Assembly (NCBI GenBank): GCA_040879165.1
Contig: JBBDKV010000003.1
Coordinates: forward strand, 1 to 64,000
Source: JBBDKV01 sp040879165
Lineage (GTDB): Bacteria; Patescibacteriota; Microgenomatia; UBA1400; PJMF01
Direction of reading: 5' to 3'
DNA length: 64,000 bases
The position numbers and the translations under genes are program-made. Under the pieces are notes generated by a model. That model saw only the letters and a list, made by a program, of their open reading frames with translations, searched no databases and was not told the origin of the DNA. Shown here piece by piece: positions 1 through 8,531 of this stretch. The first letter of the stretch is position 1; the number at the start of each line of letters is the position of its first letter.

Positions 1-749
1 AGACGGGCTCCGTTGGCCCGGGCGGTTGCCGCGATCCACAAATCATTGTGCGAGTTACTGACTATTTCCAAGATGAGTAGTGGATTAGCAAGCAACAATG
101 CCATCTCATGCAGATATCGCTTTCTGCCACTAATCTGCTCGCTAAGAAACTGCAGGCTAAAATAGAGCAAGAAAATGCTCATCACAGCAAACAACCTGAA
201 CAACAACCAAGTGACAATAAAAATATTTTGACCAGCCAGAAATGGCAACAATGAAACGGCTGTCCAACTGTATCCATAGGGAGCTGGAGTATGGGTGTTA
301 TGCATAAACCTCGTCCACTCATCCTCTGGATATGAGAGCGCAACAGAGGTATGGGGATTCTCACCGTATTGGACGACCATTTTGGCATTGAACATGTAAT
401 TAAATACGTCGTGAGAAAATGCGTTATATGAAAACAGCAACGGTACGAGCAAAAGTAAGTAGATGCAGCCATGTTTCCACCACACTATCGTGCGTTTTTT
501 GTGCTTGCGGAGCTCAACAATCAGTTTGCCATAACAAATAAACAATCCAATAATCAGGCTTAGATACATCCAAATTATCAGCGTTTTATTCGGCAGCAGC
601 ACCTGCCAGACCCAGGTCTGAAATTGCCAATACGGCTGCCATTGACTAAGCACTAAATTTGGGTCTGTGAAGATAAAAGAAAAGAACGCAAACGCAACCA
701 GAATAAAAAAATATATACTCAACCAGCCAATGATCAAAGAATTTCTCAT
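1..749 (-). CDS. GT-C type membrane glycosyltransferase, 3' end outside window
   Basis: The frame is open from an ATG at 749 to the window edge, about 249 residues, so the C-terminus is missing. It shows an N-terminal membrane helix, more hydrophobic segments, and a lumenal loop of GT-C type: SHDVFNY, then GENPH, then PYGYSW, resembling the D-x-Y and NPY/YGP signatures of polyprenol-phosphate-dependent mannosyl- or glucosyltransferases. Such enzymes move a sugar from a lipid carrier to a glycan on the outer face of the membrane. Its ATG overlaps the stop of the upstream GT2 gene as ATGA, so the two are probably translationally coupled and the GT2 may make the lipid-linked donor. The family assignment is moderate; the sugar is unknown. 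Confidence 0.75.
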   Translation of the reverse strand, partial: MRNSLIIGWLSIYFFILVAFAFFSFIFTDPNLVLSQWQPYWQFQTWVWQVLLPNKTLIIWMYLSLIIGLFICYGKLIVELRKHKKRTIVWWKHGCIYLLLLVPLLFSYNAFSHDVFNYMFNAKMVVQYGENPHTSVALSYPEDEWTRFMHNTHTPAPYGYSWTAVSLLPFLAGQNIFIVTWLLFRLFAVMSIFLLYFSLQFLSEQISGRKRYLHEMALLLANPLLILEIVSNSHNDLWIAATARANGAR

Positions 750-1522
750 GATGACACTTGATATTGTCCGCTCATATCTGCCCAGCGGATTCTCAGTATA
801 TCGCGTAACATTCGAAATGAATCTTTCCAAGGATTTACTCGGTCAGTTGTGTTGTGGATCCATGTAATGGGCACTTCTTTAATGTTAAAACCACACTTTC
901 TTGCCAAATACAGCAGCTCAACATCAAAAGCTCCGGTATAGGCATCTTTGCGAGCTTGACTGCCACCATATACCACGAGCTGAGGAAACAGCACTTCTGC
1001 AGCTGTGGCTGAAAATAATTTAAAACCGCACTGAGTATCTTGAATACCGGGAACAGCCAAAATTTGCACAAACAAGTTAAAGGCTCTCCCCATAATATGA
1101 CGATACAAGGGCTCCTTATCCCTGACAGCCCCCTTAGCTTCTCGAGAACCAATTACAATTTCATAGCCTTTTTCTGTATGCGGCAACAGGGTTTCCAGTT
1201 CTTGAATTGGTGTAGATTGATCAAAGTCAGTAAAAAGACGCCATTCACCTCGTGCTTCCAACATCCCCGCAGCGACCGTCGGCGCCTTACCAGCATGAAC
1301 ATTGCGCACAAGTTGGACACCTTTTGACTTGGAAGCTATGCGAGAAAGCTCATCAGTAGTGCCATCAGTTGAACCGTCATCAGACAAAATAACTTCCCAA
1401 GTATATGTTTGTTTTTGTAAGTACGTTACAACTGAGTCAATCACGCCTCGTTCAAGATTGGACCGCTCATTAAAGGATGGAATAACCACTGACAAATATG
1501 GTTTCATGTCTGTTTCTATCAT
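746..1522 (-). CDS. Family 2 glycosyltransferase, dolichyl-phosphate glucosyltransferase (ALG5)-like
   Basis: This is a 258-residue soluble GT-A fold enzyme. The N-terminal part has the GT2 pattern VVIPSFNE near residue 13 and DDGSTDGT about 35 residues later; FTDFDQST is the metal/nucleotide-sugar site in place of the usual DAD. QCGFKLF and the late W-x-H region fit the polyprenyl-phosphate glucose/mannose synthase group. It would charge a polyprenyl phosphate with a sugar for the membrane transferases on either side. An internal Met at residue 6 is an alternative start. The stop overlaps the next ATG (ATGA). The GT2 assignment is firm; the substrate is not known. Confidence 0.85.
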   Translation of the reverse strand: MIETDMKPYLSVVIPSFNERSNLERGVIDSVVTYLQKQTYTWEVILSDDGSTDGTTDELSRIASKSKGVQLVRNVHAGKAPTVAAGMLEARGEWRLFTDFDQSTPIQELETLLPHTEKGYEIVIGSREAKGAVRDKEPLYRHIMGRAFNLFVQILAVPGIQDTQCGFKLFSATAAEVLFPQLVVYGGSQARKDAYTGAFDVELLYLARKCGFNIKEVPITWIHNTTDRVNPWKDSFRMLRDILRIRWADMSGQYQVSS

Positions 1523-1536
1523 ACACGAGCAGCCTC

Positions 1537-3063
1537 TTAGTTGCTATCTTTTCTTAGTATAAGTACTTCAACATCACGCGCAATAGTAACTTGCTCCACC
1601 GCATCTGCCTCACCAAATACCTCTAATTCAAAAATAGGCAACTCAGTGGGGTTTTCCAACCCTTCTTCGTTAATTAACACCAGGGTGTTTGCCTCGTGGT
1701 ACCGCTCCGGACTGAGCGCTGCCTTGTCACGATCAATACTTAAATAATAGCGATAATTCATGCCATACAAATCATGATGAGCGGCTAATAATACCAAAAT
1801 GTACGGTTCGTTTTCTGAAAGTTGGTTGTGAATTTGTTCAGCTGAAAATCTGTACTGGGCAGGAGTTGGTCCCGTTGGTTGTAGATTCAATCGTAGAAAA
1901 TTTTGCCATGCAAACAACAATAAGACCACCACCAACACGGGCACTCCTGCCCGCAATCGAACTACTACTGAAAGTAGCCAACCTACATACAGCAATATAA
2001 AGGGTAGTAAAAATAAAATGTAATGAAAATACACATCATGTCTATAGACAATCAATCCCAGTAATCCCACGCCAGCAAACATAATCAACATCCACACTCC
2101 TAGCGTCTGCCATGATTGTCGCCTGTATTGAAAGTACAACGCGAGAACCGCCGATACAATAAAAATGACTAACACTCCATTTTCTATTTGATTTGATACC
2201 TCCCCCACGCTTGATTCTATGAGTAGATGACTGCTGCGACCTCTAGAGCGTGATACTGCTTTATCTAATTGGTCCAACACAGAGCCTTGACCAAAGCTTT
2301 GATCATTGGTGATGATTGATTGAAAGCCCGCTAAATTAATTCCCCCATGTTTGATATCAAACAATATCAAAGGTACAAAAGACACAACAACAATGGCAAG
2401 CATGCCCAGTGCCACAACCACAAGCCTTCTCACGTTTGAAACTTTTTTGCGTACAGAAAAAATCTGCATACACCAAATGATTGCTGCCGCGACACCAGCA
2501 AGAGCCGCTACATAGTGCAGTTGCAACAAAAGACTAATAGCCACTGCAGCCAGCAACCAATACCGATACGCCCCTCTCCAGGCTTTCCAAACGGACCACA
2601 GGAGCAAAAGAGATACAAATGGTGCTGGATTAGGGTTCCAGCTAAAACGAGCATGATCTATGAGGACAGTGTTGAATGCAAATAAAAATGACCCAATCAG
2701 CGCAGCTTTTTCTCCAACAATTGATCTACCCCAATAATACATGCAAAAAACGGTTATCGATCCCAACAATGCGATAGCGTATGCCGGCCCAACCGGACTT
2801 GGGTACGAAAGTAGCAAAAAGGGGAGCATAAAATAATAATACGCTGGTCCCAAATACATATTGCCAATGCTGGTCACAGGACCAATAAATACTGGATCAA
2901 AATCTCGAAAAATGTTGGCAACCAACAGCGCGTCTCTGCCTTGATCACCAAGAAACAACATTGCGTTCTGCACATTCCAAACGCGAGGCAGCAGTGATGC
3001 ACTAGCAATGACAACAGCAATCCAGGTATTCTTTGAGAGTTTAGAAAGAAACTGCTTGAGCAT
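1537..3063 (-). CDS. Multi-pass GT-C glycosyltransferase (PMT_2/ArnT-like)
   Basis: This is a 508-residue integral membrane protein with roughly ten or more hydrophobic segments. The first periplasmic loop contains FLGDQGRD, the acidic motif typical of bacterial GT-C proteins of the PMT_2/GT39-GT83 type, followed by GPAYYY. The C-terminal third is a mostly soluble tail ending in a basic stretch. It probably transfers a sugar from a polyprenyl-phosphate donor to an envelope glycan or protein. It sits between two GT2 genes in a tightly packed minus-strand operon. A second protein of similar layout is encoded at 55154-56599. The acceptor cannot be read from sequence. Confidence 0.8.
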   Translation of the reverse strand: MLKQFLSKLSKNTWIAVVIASASLLPRVWNVQNAMLFLGDQGRDALLVANIFRDFDPVFIGPVTSIGNMYLGPAYYYFMLPFLLLSYPSPVGPAYAIALLGSITVFCMYYWGRSIVGEKAALIGSFLFAFNTVLIDHARFSWNPNPAPFVSLLLLWSVWKAWRGAYRYWLLAAVAISLLLQLHYVAALAGVAAAIIWCMQIFSVRKKVSNVRRLVVVALGMLAIVVVSFVPLILFDIKHGGINLAGFQSIITNDQSFGQGSVLDQLDKAVSRSRGRSSHLLIESSVGEVSNQIENGVLVIFIVSAVLALYFQYRRQSWQTLGVWMLIMFAGVGLLGLIVYRHDVYFHYILFLLPFILLYVGWLLSVVVRLRAGVPVLVVVLLLFAWQNFLRLNLQPTGPTPAQYRFSAEQIHNQLSENEPYILVLLAAHHDLYGMNYRYYLSIDRDKAALSPERYHEANTLVLINEEGLENPTELPIFELEVFGEADAVEQVTIARDVEVLILRKDSN

Positions 3064-3077
3064 AATAGGTATGGAGG

Positions 3078-4274
3078 TTACGCAGCTGGTTTAGTACTGT
3101 TCCAAATAAATTTATTGTAGGCAAAAAAGTTCCAGGACATGCCCAGTAAAATACCCAGGACAGCATAGATGTGTCCTGTGTCAATCAAGATGGAAATGAC
3201 TGGTAGAGTGAAGATCGAAAAGATGCCAAAGAAATGCTCTCCTATAAATGCCACAATCATTTGAATCATAATTGAGCCGCCAGAAGCTAGATTAAATTTG
3301 ATAAATTTTCGAACATATTTTGCTGGTGCAATTTTACGATCAGAAAAAGTCCAAAAATTATTAAGAATAAAATTAGACAAAATAGCTAATTCGATACTTA
3401 AAAACATGGCAGTACTAAAACTGGTTATGAAAAAGTATTGAAAGTCAGGCAACACCCCTCGCCATAATTGTAAGGTGAGTAGTTGTACTACTGCTCCCAT
3501 ACCGCCAACTAAAGCAAATTTTACAACTTTTTTCTCCAGCAATTCTTGAATCCTAACTCGCATAATAAAAAGAAGGGTGTTTTTTAAATATTCTGGACCC
3601 AATTTTGAGCTTCCAATTGTCCGATCAACAAATACAAAGGGAACTTCTTTAATCACAAAACCTTCTTTGAGAGCTCGCTGCAAAAAGCCAATCTGAAAGG
3701 TGTATCCAAAAAACTGCTCCTTATTTAACGAGGGAGCAACAGCTTGATAGACTTTTTTAGTAATAGCTCGGAATCCTGTTGTCCAATCTCGAACAGAAAA
3801 AGTACCAAGAATCGCCATAATGACCCAGTTTCCCACAATACTGAGAAATTTCCGATGTACTCCCCAGTCAGCAGGAATACCGCCACCAGCAATATAGCGG
3901 GAACCAAGAACCATATCTGCACCAGCATCAATTTTTTCTAAGAAGACAGGGATTTTTTCTGGGTCATGAGAAAGATCTGCATCAAACTCAAAGATCAGGT
4001 CAGCTTTCATGGTGGAAAATGCGTATTCCATTCCCTTCAAGTAAGCACCGCCAAGGCCAGCCTTCTGTTTATTGAGCAACAAGTGAACCGTGGGATGTTT
4101 GTCACTCAGTTCGCGAGCTACCTCGTACGTCTTATCGGGTGAGGTATCATCAACCACCAAAATACTCATCTTCCAAGACTCTATATCACGAAAAGTTTGT
4201 AGTAAAAGAGGCACTACTTTCGCAATGTTTTCTCGCTCATTATAAGTAGGAATTATGACAACAGCGTGTTTCAT
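3078..4274 (-). CDS. Polyprenol-phosphate mannosyltransferase (DPM1-like) fused to GtrA-like membrane domain
   Basis: The 398-residue protein has two parts. Residues 1 to about 240 are a GT2 domain with PTYNERENI, VVDDTSPD, GLGGAYLKGM and FDADLSHDP, which match dolichol-phosphate mannose synthase closely. From about residue 250 there are four hydrophobic segments of the GtrA type, thought to help flip or anchor the lipid-linked sugar. The two-domain form is common in bacteria and archaea. It lies directly downstream of gmd with an ATGA overlap. Function as a polyprenyl-phosphate sugar synthase is well supported; mannose specificity is inferred from family similarity. Confidence 0.88.
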   Translation of the reverse strand: MKHAVVIIPTYNERENIAKVVPLLLQTFRDIESWKMSILVVDDTSPDKTYEVARELSDKHPTVHLLLNKQKAGLGGAYLKGMEYAFSTMKADLIFEFDADLSHDPEKIPVFLEKIDAGADMVLGSRYIAGGGIPADWGVHRKFLSIVGNWVIMAILGTFSVRDWTTGFRAITKKVYQAVAPSLNKEQFFGYTFQIGFLQRALKEGFVIKEVPFVFVDRTIGSSKLGPEYLKNTLLFIMRVRIQELLEKKVVKFALVGGMGAVVQLLTLQLWRGVLPDFQYFFITSFSTAMFLSIELAILSNFILNNFWTFSDRKIAPAKYVRKFIKFNLASGGSIMIQMIVAFIGEHFFGIFSIFTLPVISILIDTGHIYAVLGILLGMSWNFFAYNKFIWNSTKPAA

Positions 4275-5248
4275 GAATGTGTTTCTGCCTCAATAGCCAG
4301 TTCTGCCTCTACCATAAGACGTACCAGCTCTTTAAAACTCGTTTTTGGCTGCCAACCTAATTTTTCTTTAGCCTTGGCTGCATCACCGATTAACAGATCA
4401 ACTTCTGCTGGTCGATCAAAATCAGGATTGTGCTTAAAAACAGCTTGCCAGTCGTCAATGCCCGCCACTTCGCAAGAAACTTCTAAAAACTCTTGCACTG
4501 AGTGTGTTTCTCCAGTAGCAATCACGTAATCCTCTGGCTCATCTTGCTGCAACATCAACCACATTGCTTCAACATAATCCTTGGCGAAACCCCAGTCACG
4601 TTTGGACTCTATATTACCCAGCTCAACAAATGTTTGTTTACCCAGCTTAATGCGGGCAATGGCGTTCGCAATCTTTCTTGTCACAAATTCTAATCCCCGG
4701 CGCGGAGACTCATGATTAAAAAGCATTCCAGAAACAGCAAACATATCATACGATTCACGATAATTAACGGTAATCCAGTGCCCATACGCCTTAGCTACGC
4801 CGTAGGGAGATCTTGGATAAAAGGGAGTCGTTTCTGTTTGAGGAACTTCTTGCACTTTGCCAAACATTTCGCTGGAGCTTGCTTGATAAAAGCGAGCAGT
4901 TGGACACGCTAGACGCAGTGCATCTAACACTCTCGTTACTCCTATTGCCGTAAACTCTCCAGTCAAAACTGGTTGTTCCCAGCTTGTTTTAACAAATGAT
5001 TGCGCGGCCAAATTATAAACCTCGTCTGGCTGGATGTCCTGAATGGCATACGTCAATGAATGCTGGTCGATTAAATCTCCAGAAACTAAGTGCAAGTGAT
5101 CATTATGCATCAAATGGTCAATACGGGCGAAATTTTGAGTACTTGTTCTGCGAGTCAATCCATAGACCTCATAGCCCTTATCGAGCAACAATTCTGCTAA
5201 ATAAGACCCGTCTTGTCCTGTGATACCGGTAATAAAGGCTTTTTTCAT
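4271..5248 (-). CDS. gmd: GDP-mannose 4,6-dehydratase
   Basis: The protein converts GDP-D-mannose to GDP-4-keto-6-deoxy-D-mannose. The start is taken at 5248, giving 325 residues; a longer frame exists, but this ATG overlaps the stop of the upstream gene as ATGA and begins MKKAFITGITGQDGSYLAE, the Gmd N-terminus with its nucleotide-binding GxxGxxG. Further family marks are the SSSEMFG segment, the SPYGVAKAYGHW catalytic Y-x3-K, the NHESPRRG loop that fixes GDP-mannose, and GNIESKRDWG. The length is near the family norm. Together with the next gene upstream it forms a GDP-6-deoxyhexose pathway. Confidence 0.95.
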   Translation of the reverse strand: MKKAFITGITGQDGSYLAELLLDKGYEVYGLTRRTSTQNFARIDHLMHNDHLHLVSGDLIDQHSLTYAIQDIQPDEVYNLAAQSFVKTSWEQPVLTGEFTAIGVTRVLDALRLACPTARFYQASSSEMFGKVQEVPQTETTPFYPRSPYGVAKAYGHWITVNYRESYDMFAVSGMLFNHESPRRGLEFVTRKIANAIARIKLGKQTFVELGNIESKRDWGFAKDYVEAMWLMLQQDEPEDYVIATGETHSVQEFLEVSCEVAGIDDWQAVFKHNPDFDRPAEVDLLIGDAAKAKEKLGWQPKTSFKELVRLMVEAELAIEAETHS

Positions 5249-6213
5249 TGTGCTCTCCAATAGGTAAGTACTCGTTCCAATGTCTGACTGAGGGGAATTT
5301 GGCTTTTCCAACCCAAGTGCTTAATCTTAGTATTATTGGCAATAATGACCGGAATATCAAGCGGACGAATTTTGTCTGGATCTTCAACAACTTCAATCTT
5401 TGCCTGGGCAAGCTCGATGAGCTCCTCAAGGAGGTCGCTCATCACCACGCCCTTACCACTACCAATGTTGTAGACATCACCGGATACTCCATTTTCCATG
5501 ACAGTCAGGTACGCTCGAACCATGTCCTTGACATCGGTAAAATCACGAGTAGCTGTCAAATCACCAACAGCTAACTGCGCTTGCTGACCTCGTTCAATCG
5601 CCACAATTTGTTTTGCAAATGCTGGTACAGCAAAGGCTGGTTCCTGTCGCTCACCAATATGATTGAATGGCCGAATTCGAACCACATCTAGCTGGTGTGA
5701 CAGATAGTATGAAAAACTCAGCATTTCCTGAGAAATTTTGGAAACTGCGTATGGGTTAGTCGGACGAAACGGGTGATTTTCTGTAATTGGGAGCTCGGCA
5801 TCATCTAAGCTAAGACCATACGCATCTGCAGAACCGATAGACAGTAGTCGTGCCTTGGGAACCACAGCCTGAAACTGATCAAGAACAGTCAATTGCAACT
5901 TGATGTTATTCATCATCACAAATTCCCGCTTCTCGTAACTTTCTCCAACTGCCGCAAACGAGGCCAAGTGATATATTTTCGCTGGACGAACTTCTTCAAA
6001 AACTGCTTTTGTGTCGTCGGCGTTAGTCAAGTCGGCTTTTAAAAAATGTGAATCAGGTAACAGTTGGCGCAAAAAAGCTGGTACGGGAGTAAGGTGAGTA
6101 GTAAAAATCAACTCTGCAGGAACACCTGTCTCGATCAAATATTCGATCAAATGTGAGCCAGCAAAACCGGTACCCCCGGTGATCAAAACACGATCCTGTT
6201 GATTACTTGCCAT
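5245..6213 (-). CDS. rmd: GDP-4-keto-6-deoxy-D-mannose reductase-like SDR (GDP-D-rhamnose synthesis)
   Basis: This is a 322-residue extended short-chain dehydrogenase with an N-terminal GGTGFAGSHL dinucleotide-binding loop, IGSADAYG for the catalytic Ser region, and PYAVSK with the Y-x3-K pair. The RPFNHIGERQ and DFTDVKDMVRAY segments and the RPLDIP motif near the C-terminus resemble Rmd, which reduces the Gmd product to GDP-D-rhamnose. A GDP-6-deoxy-talose or other 4-keto reductase is possible. It is the gene just before gmd and overlaps it by ATGA, and it overlaps ugd by one base (TAATG), so the three are made together. Confidence 0.75.
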   Translation of the reverse strand: MASNQQDRVLITGGTGFAGSHLIEYLIETGVPAELIFTTHLTPVPAFLRQLLPDSHFLKADLTNADDTKAVFEEVRPAKIYHLASFAAVGESYEKREFVMMNNIKLQLTVLDQFQAVVPKARLLSIGSADAYGLSLDDAELPITENHPFRPTNPYAVSKISQEMLSFSYYLSHQLDVVRIRPFNHIGERQEPAFAVPAFAKQIVAIERGQQAQLAVGDLTATRDFTDVKDMVRAYLTVMENGVSGDVYNIGSGKGVVMSDLLEELIELAQAKIEVVEDPDKIRPLDIPVIIANNTKIKHLGWKSQIPLSQTLERVLTYWRAQ

Positions 6214-7508
6214 TATGCACCTTTACCAATTCCAATGTACGAAAATCCTGTATCAGTGATCTTTTTCTGACTACTCTGATTACGCCAATCAATGAACCAA
6301 ACTTTTTTTGATTGATCAGTGTTTTTGTATTCAAAGTCCGTTATTTCTGGCCACTCAATTACTGACATAATGACATCAGCGCCCTTAACCGCCTCGGCAA
6401 CTGACTTGGCATAGGCAAGCTGCTCAGTTGAAGCAAAAATCTGCTGAAAGGCTGCTGTCGCTTTTGGATCATAGGCTACGACCCGGGCGCCCTCGGCTAA
6501 CAACTCGGGAATAATCTGCAACGCCGGTGCTTCACGAATATCATCAGTATTGGGTTTAAACGAAAGACCTAAAACTGCAACTGACTTATTTTTCCAACCC
6601 CCCACTTTAGTTGAAAACTGAGTCATTAATTGGGGTATTCTAGCCTGGTTCCAATCAGTCAATGCCACAAACATATTATCGGTTAGACCAACTTTTTTTG
6701 AGTAATGAGCCAACTCTTTTACATCCTTTGGAAAACATGAGCCACCATATCCCGGCCCAGGATACCAGTAATGGTTGCCAATACGTGCGTCTCGCCCCAT
6801 CACTCTGATTACTTCCATGACATCGGCATTATTTTTTTCGCAAACATCAGCCACGTGATTGATGAAAGTAATGCGATTAGCTAAATAGGCATTAGACGCA
6901 TACTTGCCCATCTGAGCTGACTCGGGGCTGACTACTTCTATAGGAGCTTCATACTGCTGATGCAACGTTTTTAAAACCGCAATAGCATCTTCATCTGTTG
7001 CACCTATCACAATTCTATCTGGATGCTGAGTGTCATATACTGCTGAGCCTTCTCTCAAAAATTCGGGCATTGAAACCAACGCGTACGGCACTTTGGTTGC
7101 TTTAGTAATTATCTTGGCAATTCTATCAAAAGTACCAGGAGGAACCGTCGATTTGATAACTAAAATTGCGCCAGGAGACATATGTTTAGCTGTTTCGGTA
7201 ACTGCCGCTTCGATAAAACGTAAGTCAACACCACCATCTGCTGAAGACGGCGTGCCAACTGCGACAAAAATAACGCGTGAGCCAGGAATAGCTGTTTGAT
7301 AATCGGTAGTAAAATGTAGGTTGTCACTCTTTTGCGTGTTGACTAACAATTCCTTCAATTCAGGTTCATAGAAAGGCACTTGACCTTTTTGCAACGAGGC
7401 AACTTTCTGCTTGTCGATATCTAAACCATACACTGTATGCCCCTTATCGGCAAACACTGCAGCTGTTACCACTCCCACAAAACCAGTTCCGATCACTGTC
7501 AACTGCAT
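6213..7508 (-). CDS. ugd: UDP-glucose 6-dehydrogenase
   Basis: The 431-residue enzyme oxidises UDP-glucose to UDP-glucuronate with NAD. It has the N-terminal GTGFVGVV Rossmann loop, the VGTPS segment, KSTVPPGT, EFLREGSA, and the catalytic cysteine in YGGSCFPKDV. The C-terminal domain begins around SVAVLGLSFKPNTDD. A Shine-Dalgarno AAGGAAG lies just upstream of the ATG, and a possible -10 TATACT lies at 7560-7555 within the end of the preceding gene. It is the first gene of the sugar-nucleotide block, supplying uronic acid for surface glycan. All key residues are present. Confidence 0.93.
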   Translation of the reverse strand: MQLTVIGTGFVGVVTAAVFADKGHTVYGLDIDKQKVASLQKGQVPFYEPELKELLVNTQKSDNLHFTTDYQTAIPGSRVIFVAVGTPSSADGGVDLRFIEAAVTETAKHMSPGAILVIKSTVPPGTFDRIAKIITKATKVPYALVSMPEFLREGSAVYDTQHPDRIVIGATDEDAIAVLKTLHQQYEAPIEVVSPESAQMGKYASNAYLANRITFINHVADVCEKNNADVMEVIRVMGRDARIGNHYWYPGPGYGGSCFPKDVKELAHYSKKVGLTDNMFVALTDWNQARIPQLMTQFSTKVGGWKNKSVAVLGLSFKPNTDDIREAPALQIIPELLAEGARVVAYDPKATAAFQQIFASTEQLAYAKSVAEAVKGADVIMSVIEWPEITDFEYKNTDQSKKVWFIDWRNQSSQKKITDTGFSYIGIGKGA

Positions 7509-7552
7509 ATCTTCCTTTCAGTTAGTGCTGTCCTTGATCATTTCGATACTTG

Positions 7553-8524
7553 TTAGTATAGCATCGAGGTAGTGTCTGAAAAGTGTAAAATCCTGGGCTT
7601 TTCCCAGGCATACGATCGTTCCAGCCAGTCAAGTAACGATAATGTATCTAGATATCTATCTGAACTACCAAGCACCGTAATAAGTACGGTGTTACCGTTA
7701 ATTGTGGCCTTGCTAACGAGTACCTGACCAGCTTCGGCGGTGGTTCCGGTTTTCACTCCAGAGATGCGAGGGTCGGAATGGAGTAGTTGATTGGTATTAG
7801 TGAGCAGATATCTTTTTTCACCTGATACAGTGTAAAATTCCCGATTTGGAGTGGCCACTAATCGGCGAAAAACAGGATTTTTCAAAACTTCTCTAGCGAG
7901 TAGTGTGACATCTCGAGCTGTTGTTTTTTGCTGAGGGTGATCAAAGCCAGTTGCGTTTGCAAAAGACGTTGCTGTCAAGTGTAGCTCGTGTGCCCTATCG
8001 TTCATTTTATCAACAAATTGCTCGGCTCCCCCATCAACACTCTCTGCCAGTAGTGCTGCAGCCTCATTACTTGATTGGATCAGTGCGGCAGCTACAATGT
8101 CCTCAACCACAAACTGATCTCCGATCGAAAAGGAACTGCTACCAGCACTTGAGCTCAAATTGGTAGGGATCGTCAATATTACTCCTGGTTTATACTCTGC
8201 CTCAGCCACCAACGCGGTCATTAATTTTGTGACAGATGCTGGCGCATATTGAAGAGTGGCATTTTTGCTATACAAGACCGCCCCAGATTGCTCATCAGTA
8301 ACGTATGCAGAAAGCGCAGAAATAGCAGGTTCTTCAAGAATGCTATTGCGGCGTGGAATAACCGCAACCGGTAGTTGCGAAACTACTACCCGTGCGTCTT
8401 CTTGGGCCATCGAGTCAGCCTGCAAGGAGCCGAAAACTACGCTCAAAACACAGACAGCTACTACACTAAAGAAAAACCTCAGACGCACTACTGGGAGTAT
8501 GGCTTGAATTGACATTAAACTCAC
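7553..8524 (-). CDS. D-alanyl-D-alanine carboxypeptidase, peptidase family S11
   Basis: The 323-residue penicillin-binding protein trims the terminal D-Ala from peptidoglycan stem peptides outside the membrane. An N-terminal hydrophobic segment (about residues 15-35) is a signal peptide or anchor. The three catalytic motifs are intact: SVTK at 97-100 (nucleophile Ser97), SSN at 151-153 and KTG at 258-260. It lacks the long C-terminal domain and amphipathic anchor of E. coli DacA, ending soon after the catalytic domain, so the N-terminal helix probably holds it at the membrane. It starts 7 nt after aspS and is probably cotranscribed with it. Confidence 0.9.
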   Translation of the reverse strand: MSLMSIQAILPVVRLRFFFSVVAVCVLSVVFGSLQADSMAQEDARVVVSQLPVAVIPRRNSILEEPAISALSAYVTDEQSGAVLYSKNATLQYAPASVTKLMTALVAEAEYKPGVILTIPTNLSSSAGSSSFSIGDQFVVEDIVAAALIQSSNEAAALLAESVDGGAEQFVDKMNDRAHELHLTATSFANATGFDHPQQKTTARDVTLLAREVLKNPVFRRLVATPNREFYTVSGEKRYLLTNTNQLLHSDPRISGVKTGTTAEAGQVLVSKATINGNTVLITVLGSSDRYLDTLSLLDWLERSYAWEKPRILHFSDTTSMLY

Positions 8525-8531
8525 TTAGTTG

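Noticed and set aside
5249..5311. Longer N-terminus for Gmd
   Set aside because: The extra residues are antisense-like, overlap the upstream gene deeply and are absent from the family; ATGA coupling at 5248 fits.
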